Of a DNA stretch of 64,000 bases, positions 48,715 through 58,600 are shown piece after piece. A model generated the notes under the pieces. It made no database searches, was not told the DNA's origin, and worked only from the letters and a program-made list of their open reading frames with translations. The first letter of the stretch is position 1; every line of letters begins with the position of its first letter. This DNA comes from Pithys albifrons albifrons. Its lineage: Eukaryota; Chordata; Aves; Passeriformes; Thamnophilidae. Where the stretch lies: positions 3,286,001-3,350,000 of the forward strand of contig NC_092480.1 of NCBI RefSeq assembly GCF_047495875.1. The letters are read 5' to 3'. Both the position numbers and the translations under genes were made by a program.

Positions 48715-51086
48715 ATGGTGCTCCCCTACGCCCGCAACAGCAGCAGCACCGGTGGCTGGCTGGCACCCGAGGAGCCCCGTGGCCGCAGCAACTCCATCCC
48801 CCCGGCGCAGACCCCCACGGCCAAGCACATGCTGGCTTACCTGCCCCGGCCACCCACCGACACCAGCCGGTACGGCACCTTCCCCCAGAAGGTATGGCTC
48901 GCGCCGGGGCTCTGGGGCATCCTCGGCACAGGATGCCACCGGGTGCTCACAGTTGTCAGAGGGGATTTCTCACCAACAGCCTCCTTTCCCCCCACCACAG
49001 CCAGACCTCCCAGCTGCCCCCAGGGCTCTGGTGGAGGACAGCCAGCAGCAAACCACCACCACCACCGTCACCACTGCCACCGCCGCTGCCACTGCCAAGA
49101 GAAGCACCCCGATGCCAAACTACCCATCTGCACCCCGCCGTGGCGGCTTCGTCCCCAGTGAGGCATCCCTGCCGCCGAGCCGTGGGAGCCTGACTGCCCA
49201 GCACCCCCGTGGCCGGCCGTCCTGGTGCCCACAGCCTGCCCCACAGGATGCAGGTGCCCGCTTGTACCCACTGCACGCACTGAGCGTGGCCAACATCCCC
49301 AACTCGGCTCGCGGCAGGACCTCCGCCCGCAGCTCCACCGTCCCCATCCCGGAGGGGCTGCAGAGCCGGCGCTGCAAGCTGCTGGAGGAGGACAACCCCA
49401 TGCTCCAGGGCGGCAAGAGGCAGCGGCAGCGCTACGTGACAAAGGTGGGCAAGTGCCAGGTGAACCTGGGCAACATCCAGGACAAGAAGAGGTTCCTCTC
49501 AGACATCTTCACCACCATTGTGGACCTCAAGTACCGCTGGTTCCTCTTCGTCTTCATGATGTGCTACATTGTCACCTGGGTGGTGTTTGGTGTCATCTAC
49601 TTCTTCGACGCCTGGGTGCGGGGCGACGTCGGGCACCAGGGCGATCCTGAGTGGCGGGCGTGCATCGAGAACGTGGACGGCTTCATCTCTGCCTTGCTCC
49701 TCTCAGTGGAAAGCCAGAGGACCATCGGCTATGGTACCCGGATGGTGACGGCCAACTGCGCCGAGGGCGTCATCCTGCTGATGGCACAGTCCATCGTGGG
49801 CTCCATGATCGATGCCATGATGGTGGGCTGCATGTTTGTCAAGATCTCCCGGCCCAAGAAGCGCGCCCAAACCCTCATCTTCAGCAAGAACTGCGTCATC
49901 TCCCGCCGGGACGAGAAGCTCTGCCTGATGTTCCGCGTGGGGGACCTGCGGGAAAGCCACATGGTGGACGCCAAGATCCGGGCAAAGTTGATCAAGTCCC
50001 GGCAGACGGCTGAGGGGGAGTTCATCCCCCTGGAGCAGTCAGAGCTGAACCTGGGCTACGACACAGGGGAGGACCGTCTGTTCCTGGTCGAGCCCCAGAT
50101 CATCTGCCATGTCATCAACTGCCACAGCCCCTTCTGGGACATGTCAGCAGAGTCGCTGCGCCGGGATCAGTTTGAAATCATCATCATCCTCGAGGGCATC
50201 GTGGAGGCCACAGGCAAGTGGTCTGGGACAGGGGTCATGGTGGGGACAGGAGGGTCCTCTGAGGTCCTGGAGATGCTGGGCAAAACTGGGCTCAGGATTG
50301 GCCTCCTGCCCAAGAGGAAAGTGGGAGTGGAAATGGGAGTGGGAGTGGAAGTGAGAGTGAGAGTGGGACTGAGAGTGGGAGTGGGAGTGGGAATGGGAAG
50401 GGGAAGTGGAAGTGGAAGGGGGAATGGGAATAGGAATGGGAATGGGAATGGGAATGGGAATGGGAATGGGAGTGGGAATGGGAATGGGAATGGGAGTGGG
50501 AGTGGAAATGGAAGTGGGAGTGGGAATGGGAGTGGGAGTGGGAATGGGAATGGGAGTGGGGGTGGGAGTGGGAATGGGAAGGGGAATGGGAGTGGGAATG
50601 GGATTCGGAATGGGAATGACAGTGGGAGTGGGACAGACTGGCTCCTCTGGGCAGTGGGTGGCTCAGGGCTGGAAGCCCCTCACTGGGCAGTGGGGGGCTT
50701 GTGGCGGTGCCCTGGCACGACTCAGCCATTGTCTCACCACAGGAATGACGTGCCAAGCCCGCACCTCCTACACGGAGGATGAGATCCTGTGGGGATACCG
50801 CTTCGAGCCCTGCATGTCCCTGGAGAAAGGCGCCTTCCACGTGGACTACAGCCGCTTCGAGATGACCTTCGAGGTGCAGACGCCGGCGGCCAGCGCCAAG
50901 GAGCTGCACGAGCTGAAGGAGCTGGAGCAGCAGGACCACTCCACGCTCAGCCTCTACTGGGACCACCTCCTGCACCCCTGTGTGCTGCCGGGGCCCGGCG
51001 AGGACGCGCTGCTGGGGATGAGCGGCCCCGGCAGTGTGGCCGAGGGCATCCGGGACGAGCCTCGGGAGCAGGGATTCCCTGCCTGA
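48715..51086 (+). CDS. Kir3/GIRK-type inward-rectifier K+ channel, not one of the four mammalian GIRKs (possible GIRK5/kcnj19-like)
   Basis: Three coding exons: 48715-48891, 49001-50213 and 50743-51086, all in phase, about 577 residues. Residues 1 to about 200 are an unusual Pro/Ser/Thr-rich N-terminus with a Thr/Ala run ([15 protein letters not shown]). Then come a Kir core with [15 protein letters not shown], the slide-helix segment [17 protein letters not shown]1 (about 241-262), the pore segment [11 protein letters not shown] (filter TIGYG about 300-304), M2 with [16 protein letters not shown] (Asp about 330, the rectification-controller position), [16 protein letters not shown], and a cytoplasmic domain with [12 protein letters not shown]. 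The last intron falls at [10 protein letters not shown], the position shared by GIRK genes. [13 protein letters not shown] resembles GIRK1; the core resembles GIRK4. Family role: Gbeta-gamma/PIP2-gated K+ efflux. Odd: Arg instead of Thr before TIGYG, Thr after it, and a GC splice donor. The start ATG is the best upstream choice but is inferred. Confidence 0.85.
50214..50742 (+). other. GC-AG intron of the Kir3-like gene
   Basis: The donor reads ACAG/GCAAGTG and the acceptor CACCACAG/GAATG. Only this donor preserves the conserved [10 protein letters not shown] junction, so the intron is of the rare GC-AG class. Most of it is a hexanucleotide array. Confidence 0.85.
50318..50640 (+). repeat. 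Purine-rich hexanucleotide array (GGGAAT/GGGAGT)n in the last intron of the Kir gene
   Basis: About 320 bases of GGGAAT, GGGAGT, GGAAGT and related units, all purine except T. G-runs every six bases make it G-quadruplex-prone. It is complementary to the array at 51830-52325. Confidence 0.95.
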
Positions 51087-51310
51087 GCCCCCGGCCGGGG
51101 GTGCCCCACGCCGACAGTGCCATAGCCCACCCTCCTCCCTCGTGCCCTCACCCCTGGGGTGGGTTTTGTTCAGCTGTTCTTGTGCAGAGGAACACAGGAC
51201 TGGAGGGGGCGAGTAAAGGCTGTTCGTGACAAAACCACCCAAAACCATCAGCAGTGTTTGGTTTGTTCTGGGGGGACTGGTGGATGGGGAGGAGATGGAA
51301 CATCAACCTA
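51087..51310 (+). other. Probable 3' UTR of the Kir3-like gene
   Basis: No further coding after the stop at 51084-51086. There is no canonical AATAAA nearby: an AGTAAA variant occurs at about 51211, and AATAAA only at 51569-51574, beyond a CR1 copy. The transcript end is therefore uncertain. Confidence 0.4.
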
Positions 51311-51315
51311 TACAT

Positions 51316-51481
51316 CAGAGAAGGGGTGGATTCCCCATCCCTGGAGGTTTTTCAACTGAGATTGGCCGTGGCACTGAGTGCCATGATCTGGTAAAGGGAC
51401 TGGAGTTGGACCAAGGGTTGGACTTGATGATCTCGGAGGTCTTTTCCAACCCAATCCATTCTGATTCTGTGATTCTATGAT
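51316..51481 (+). mobile_element. CR1 LINE 3' fragment
   Basis: Short 5'-truncated CR1 with GGTGGATTCCCCATCCCTGG, CCATGATCTGGT and TGGACTTGATGATCTC, ending TGATTCTATGA. It lies between the Kir gene and UBE4A. Confidence 0.9.
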
Positions 51482-51829
51482 CAATATACATCATAAATAC
51501 AGCATCCCTTCCAACCCCAATCCCCCACAAACACACATCCCCACCAAAAACCAAGAAAAATTTAAAAAAATAAAAGAGGTGCAGGTCCTGCTGCATTTAT
51601 GGAGCTGCAAACAGGTGTCTGTAGGTGCAAGGTCAGCGAGGGTCAATTGTGCATTGATTGCACAGAAAATGAGGGTTTGCATATTAAGCACGTGATTTAC
51701 ATGTGACTGGGATTCAAAAGCAGGTCGTTGGATGAATAACAAACACAAACTCGGTTTCAGAGCATAGGACATGATTGGGTCCTGCTGAGCAGGAACAGAC
51801 TCGTGTCCGTGTCCATTGCCCTGTCCCTG

Positions 51830-52325
51830 TCCCATTCCCATTCCCTGTCCCCATCCCAGTCCCAGTTCCATTCCCTGCCCCTGTCCATTCCCCATGCTCA
51901 GTCCCATTCCCCTGTCCCATTCTTGTTCCCACTCCCACTCCCATTCCCTGCCCCTGTGCCATTCCCATTTCCATTCCCTGTGTCATTCCCCTTCCCATTC
52001 CCACTTCCACTCCTGTTCCTATTCCCATTTCCATTCCCTGTGCCATTCCCCTTCCCCTTCCCACTCCCACTCCCATTCCTGTCTCCATTTCAAATTCCTG
52101 TCCCCACTCCCATTCCCATTCCCACTCCCATTCCCATTCCCATTCCCATTCCCATTCCCATTCCGTTCCCCCTCCCATTCCCATACCCCCTCCCATCCCC
52201 ATTCCCCCTCCCATTCCCCCTCCCATTCTCATTCCCATTCCCATTCCCATTCCCATTCCCATTCCCATTCCCATTCCCATTCCCATTCCCATTCCCATTC
52301 CCATTCCCACTCCCATTCCCGCCAT
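51830..52325 (-). repeat. Pyrimidine-rich hexanucleotide array (ATTCCC/ACTCCC)n upstream of UBE4A
   Basis: About 500 bases of CATTCC and CACTCC units, the reverse complement of the array at 50318-50640. Most regular at 52095-52320, where exact ATTCCC hexamers run in long series. It ends about 80 bases before the UBE4A promoter ETS motif. Confidence 0.95.
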
Positions 52326-52329
52326 GTGT

Positions 52330-52660
52330 CTCCTCCGCGCCGCCAGGGGGCGCTGCCGACCTGGCTCGCCCGTGCCCCATCAACACCCCACTCCCAGCGC
52401 GCACTTCCGGCGCGCCGCTCAACGTCATTTGCTGTGCGACGCGGTGACGCGCAGCGCTGTCTGGCGGCGGCCGAGGTGGGACCGAGACTGACCGGGACTG
52501 ACCGGGGCCAACCGGGACTGACCAGCGGGGTCAGGCCGGGGCCGGAGCCCCGACACCGAGCGGGACGGGCCCGGGGTAGCGGCCCGAGCGCTGACGGCGG
52601 CTCTCCCCGCAGCCCTGCCCTGGCTCCCCCGCATGGCGCAGCTCTGAGGGGAGATGACCG
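52330..52660 (+). promoter_or_regulatory. UBE4A: UBE4A CpG-rich promoter with ETS site
   Basis: CpG-dense block with an ETS/GABP-type CACTTCCGG (52402-52410) and CRE-like AACGTCA and TGACGCGC elements shortly after. No TATA box. A likely non-coding first exon ends at about 52475 (CCGAG/GTGGG) and joins the ATG-bearing exon after CCCCGCAG at 52612. Confidence 0.65.
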
Positions 52661-55600
52661 ACCAGGAGAACAACAACAGCATCTCCAGCAACCCCTTCGC
52701 CGCCCTTTTCGGCTCCGTCGCGGCCGCCAAACATTTCGCCGCCGTCCAGAAGCAGCAACAGCTGCGGCAACTCACAGGTGGGGGGCGAGGTTGTCCCGGA
52801 CAGGGGCTGTGTCCCCCCGGGGTTAGGGAATTTACCCCCGGGGCAGGAGCTGTGTGTCCCCCCGGGGCAGGAGCTGTGTGTCCCCCCGGGGTTAGAGAAT
52901 TTACCCCCGGGGCAGGAGCTGTGTGTCCCCCCCAGGATAGGGGTTTTACCCCCGGGGCAGGAGCTGTGTGTCCCCCCCCAGGATAGGGGTTTTACCCCCG
53001 GGGCAGGGGCTGTTCCCCCGGGACAGGAGCTGTGTCCCCCGGGCGCTGAGGGCTCTGTGGTGCAGGTGAAGAGACATCCATCAGCCAGGATGACTCCGAC
53101 AACAGCGTGTCCGAGAGCCTGGACGACTGTGACTACTCAGTGGCCGAGATCAGCCGCTCCTTCCGCTCGCAGCGGGAGCTCTGCGAGCAGCTCAACATCA
53201 ACCACATGATCCAGAGGATCTTCCTCATCACCCTGGACAACAGTAAGCCTGGGAGCCCCTCCCCGAGGCAGGGAGGGGGCATGGATGGGGTTGTGCCAGG
53301 GCCTGCCTGCAGGGTCCCCTCCCTGTGGGTGGAGCAGCTCCCTTTGCCCTTCCCAGGCGATCCCAGCATGAAGAGCGGGAATGGGATCCCAGCACGCTGT
53401 GTCTACCTGGAAGAAATGGCTGCAGACCTGGATGACCAGGACTGGCTGGACATGGATAATGTGGAGCAGGTGGGGCCCTGGACCTTGTGCAGGCTTTGGC
53501 TGCAGGAGCTGAGTGTATTTCCTCAGTGTACATGTGACACCTCCCACATGCCTTTCCAAAGCCTGGCATGGAGCTCCACTGGGAGTTCTGCTGGGAATGT
53601 CTGTGGGGTTTTTGGGGTACAAGGCTGAGAAGGGTGTAGGATTTTTGGTTACAGCTTGGTTGTAATAATGTCCAGGTCTTGGGTTCAATCCCCTGTATGG
53701 ACCATTGACTTAAGAGTTGGATTTGATGATCCTTGTGGGTCCCTTCCAACTCAGAATAATCTGGGATTTGGGGAATCTCACCCTTCCAGCTGGGGGCTGC
53801 AGGGGTTTGTAGACCCACTGTGGGTGGGAAGGGGAGCAAAAACCAATCAAAGCTGGGTGATCAGTGTCCACACACATGCTCAGCAAACCATTTCTTGGGA
53901 GGTTTTCAGTGGAAATGGTTCCTGTTGAGGCTGCTGCTGCTCCATTAGAGACAGGGTTCCCCTTAAGGAGGGACAGAGAGAGCCCTTCCCAGCAGGAATC
54001 CATCAGCTGGTGTGCTGTGGGGCCTCCCCCTCGCAGGGACTGGCCCTGTGCTGGGGCTGTGTCACTGTGCCCCATCTGTGCTGCTGCCCAGGCCCTGTTC
54101 ACCCGACTGCTGCTGCCGGAGCCCGGGAGCCACCTGATCCACATGACCTGTGCCAGCACCCAGAACCTGTCGGCCGACCGCGACGCCGGGGAGCGGCACA
54201 TCCTGCGCTACCTCTACGCCTGCTTCCGCCGGGCCCGGGAGGAGGTGGGCAGGGGCAGGGGCAGGCAGGGCCCTGCAGAGCAGGGGGGTGGCTCTGTCAC
54301 CCAGCCCTGTGCCATGGAGTGACCCGGCCCCCAGCACTGCCTTGTCCTCCCCGCACAGATCACCAAGGTCCCAGAGAACCTGCTGCCCTTCGCCGTGCGC
54401 TGCCGCAACCTGACCGTGTCCAACACCCGCACCGTGCTGCTCACCCCGGAGATCTACGTCAACCAGAACGTGTATGAGCAGCTGGTGGACCTGATGCTGG
54501 AGACACTGAGGGGGGCACGTAAGTCCTATGGGGAGAGGCTGAGGGAGCTAGGGGTGTTCAGCCTGGAGAAGAGAAGGCTCAGAGGTGACCTCAGCACTGT
54601 CTGGAACTGCCTGAAGGGAAGTTCTGGCCAGGTGGGGGTTGGTCTCTTCTCCCAGGCACTCAGCAATAGGACAAGGGGGCACAATGGGCTCAAGCTCTGC
54701 CAGGGGAAATTGAAGTTGGAGAGCAGAAAAAAATTCTTTGCAGAGAGAGTGCTCAGGCATTGGAATGGGCTGCCCAGAGAGGGGGTGGATTCCCCATCCC
54801 TGGAGGTTTTTCAGCTGAGCTTGGCCGTGGCACTGAGTGCCATGATCTGGTAAAGGGACTGGAGTTGGACCAAGGGTTGGACTTGATGATCTCGGAGCTC
54901 TTTTCCAACCCAATTCATTCTATGATTCTAAGTGTGGCCGGGCTGTGCCTCTGGCTTAGCACTGAGAGGCTGCCCTGGAGCATCGTGGAGTTGGGGGAAG
55001 TTTTGGCTCCCCTTGTTGCTGTGTTTGAGGCAGTGTGGGTGTTGTAACGTTGTGAGTAACAGCCTTGTGTCTCCTGCCAGAGTTTGAAGACATGACTGAG
55101 TTCCTTGAGGAGGTCATAGAAGCCTTAACGATGGATGAGGAGGTGCGGACGTTCCGGGAGGTCATGGTCCCTGTGTTTGACATCCTGCTGGGGAGAATCA
55201 AGGACCTGGACCTCTGCCAGATCCTGCTGTACACATACCTCGATGTGCTCCTCTACTTCACAAAGCAGAAGGACATAGCCAAGGTGGGTGCCTCGGCCTG
55301 GGCAGGAGCCCCTCTCAGGGGTTCATTTCTAGGACAAACCAGCAGTGTGGTGTAACAACATCTGGTGTGCATACTCACACCCCTCTGCTCCTTTTTCATG
55401 GCCTGTCCCAAACCCATCAGTTTATAGGGTTTAACTGGGATTTTGTACCACTGTTAGCATGTCCTGATGTGTTCCCCAGGTTTTTGCAGGCTACATCCAG
55501 CCCAAGGATCCCAGCAACGGGCAGATGTACCAGAAGACTTTGCTCGGTGCTGTTTTAAACATCTCCTGCTTGTTGAAGACCCCTGGTGTGGTGGAGAACC

Positions 55601-58600
55601 ATGGCTACTTTCTGAATCCATCCCGATCCAGCCCGCAGGAGATCAAAGTGCAGGAATCCAACATCCATCAGGTGAGGGAAGTGGGGCAGTACTGCTTCCC
55701 ACAGTGTTTAGTGGCCTCTCGTTGCCTGACAGTTCAAGGTGTGGTATCAGGGCTTGAGTTGCACTGCTGGCTCTGGAATAGCCTGGCTTCTGACTAGGCA
55801 AGTCCCAAAACTTCTTTGGATTCCCCAGCTGGAACCTGGGAACAGCTTTGCCAGCTGTCTCTGTTGGTGTAACCCAAGTCTTTGTGTTTTATCAAAGTCC
55901 TTGCCTGAGCTTTGGGAAAAGGGTTGGGTGGCATTTGTGGAACAGACCCCAGTGCCATAACTCAAGGTGCCAGACTCCCTCAACTGTGTTCTGTTCCCTG
56001 CAACAGTTCATGGCCCAGTTCCATGAGAAGATCTACCAAATGCTGAAGAACCTGTTGCAGTTGTCTCCGGAGACAAAGCACAGGATTCTCTCCTGGCTGG
56101 GAAACTGCCTCCATGCCAACGCGGGCCGCACCAAAATCTGGGCTAACCAGATGCCAGAGATCTTCTTCCAGATGTATGCCTCAGATGCCTTCTTCCTCAA
56201 CCTGGGGGCTGCCCTCCTGAAGCTGTGCCAGCCCTTCTGCAAACCCAAATCTCCGAGGCTGCTAACCTTCAACCCTACCTACTGTGCCCTGAAGGAGCTG
56301 AATGAAGAGGAGAGGAGGAGTAAGAATGTACACTTGAAAGGTACAGCCAAACCTTGGGGAGCCAAGGAATGGGAGAGGGAACCTCCTCAGGTCCCCACCT
56401 CTCCCTGTAGTGCCCTCTTAATGGGTGCCAGTAAAGGGAGAGTTACAGGTGTGATTAAAGAGGAGCAAGGAGAGAGTTGAATACAAATAAAACACTGCCA
56501 GCACCTCCAGAACTCCTTTTGTGTCCTCAGCAGGTGCCATCTTGAGCTCTCCCCTCACCAGCACTGCTGGGTATGGCCTGATGCAGAGCTGTTCTTCCTT
56601 ACAGGTTTGGAAAAAGAAACGTGTTTGATCCCTGCTCTGAGCGAGCAAGAGCCGGAGTTTGCAAACAGCTACAACCTGGTGACAGAAAACCTGGTGCTCA
56701 CACAATACACCCTGCACTTGGGGTTTCACAGGTACCTGCTCTCAGTTCCCCCAGGGCTGTTTTCCCACTGCATGTGGCCATGGAAATTTTAGTAAATACT
56801 TTGAATACAGCGTGGCCAGTTGAGCTGCTGTTTGAACCTCAGCCTGACTTACTGCAGAAAGAAACTTTGCTCACAGTCAATGCTCACAGTTTTGCAGGCT
56901 CCATGTTATTTATAGGCATCAACAGCCAAGTGATGAGTGTCTGTGGGTTGCTCCATTCCCCCTCTCCTCAGGTCAGGGGCCTCTGGCACCTCCCTTCACT
57001 ACTGGAGAGCAGCCTGGTGACAGAGCACCTGCCCACCGAGGGTGACCCAAACGATCCTGGTAACCAGGCTGTACACAAAGCAGGAATGGGAGGTAGCTTT
57101 CTGCTTCCAGGAAAGGATTTTCTGGACACCAGAACTCGCTATTTTGCTCAGCTTCCCTCTGCAAATCGTTGCCTGGATACTGTGAGGTCATGGCTGATCC
57201 AAGCAAAGTCCCCTTCTGGTTTATTCTCTAAATATAGAAATTGACAAAAAAGTTATTATGCAAGTGGCTTGTTGCTGGGAAACTGAACATGCTGGATCCC
57301 TGACTGGTGACCCACAGGAGCTCAGTGCTGCACAGAGCTCTGCCAGGCCCGCAGGCCACTCTGCAGCACCGTGTCCCTCTCAGGGTCCCATATTCTCCCA
57401 GGCTCTGACAGACCTTCCCCCAAGGCTTCCAATTGCCAGACCCCCAGCCAGAGCACTTGCAGGAAATGATCTGAACTCGCTGGCACAGTCTCTCACCAGT
57501 TTATGCATTGCTGAGGCAGGATGTACATCTGTCTGTCTGTCTCCTCAGCTCCTCGCCTTTTTTCCTGGGCAGGTTGCACGACCAGATGGTAAAGATAAAC
57601 CAAAGCCTTCACCGCCTTCAAGTGGCGTGGCGGGAAGCTCAGCAGAGCTCCAGCCCTGCTGCTGACAGCCTCAGGGAGCAGTTCGAGCGCCTCATGACCA
57701 TCTATCTCTCCACCAAGACGGCCATGACAGAGCCACAGATGCTGCAGAACTGCCTGAACCTGCAGGTGTCCATGGCAGTGCTGCTGGTGCAGCTGGCCAT
57801 GGGCAACCACGGCACGGAGCCGCTGGAGCTGAGCTTCCCGCTGCCAGAGGTGGAGCACAGCGCGCTGGCCTACGTGCCAGGTGAAGCCCCGTGTCCTGCT
57901 GGGGGTCTGTGCCCCAGCTGCTGTCCATGAGCACTGGCAGAGCTGCCTGAGGGAAGCATCCAGGGCAGGACACAGTGCTACAACATTTCTTGAAGAGGAT
58001 CACTCTTATAAAATTTGAGGCTGTTTGTGGGCCATACTTAGGGTAGTGATGCTGCTGACCTTTTAAAAGTACCACTCATGGCCAAGTGGCAAAGTTTCAT
58101 CACATACCACATGGATTTACTGTTCTCTCTATGTGCAAAATCCTCCTTTCTGGGGTGTGCTTTGGGATTTTTCCTTTGGGGGTTGCTGTGTAACAGTGTG
58201 TGCTCAGCAGACAGCTGCCAGGTTGACCCCATAAGGGACCTAAATTCTGGAAGAGCTGAAGTACACCCCAGGGTGTTAGGGATTTAGGGATGTCATCAGG
58301 CTGGGTGTTCTTCATGACAGGTTCTGAAATCGCTCCTTAGTTACTTTACATTAGTTAATTAATTAAGCTTTGGGGTGCTGAGGGAAGAGTAGATGGGAGT
58401 CTGGAAAAGGGCATAACTGGCTGGGGTGAGCTCACCTACAATTTCTGTTTGCAGAGTTCTTTGCTGATAATTTGGGTGACTTCTTCATCTTCCTGCGGCG
58501 TTTTGCTGATGACATCTTGGAGACTTCGGCTGATTCCTTGGAGCACATCCTTCATTTTGTTACTGTTTTCATGGGTGACGTGGAGAGGTAGGTACAGCCC

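Noticed and set aside
51714..52447. Long open frames made of MGMGMG, SHSHSH or PIPIPI repeats on both strands (also 50292-51248)
   Set aside because: They come from a six-base period with no stop codons in the hexanucleotide arrays. No homology or splice-bounded coding structure supports them apart from the real Kir exon at 50743-51086.
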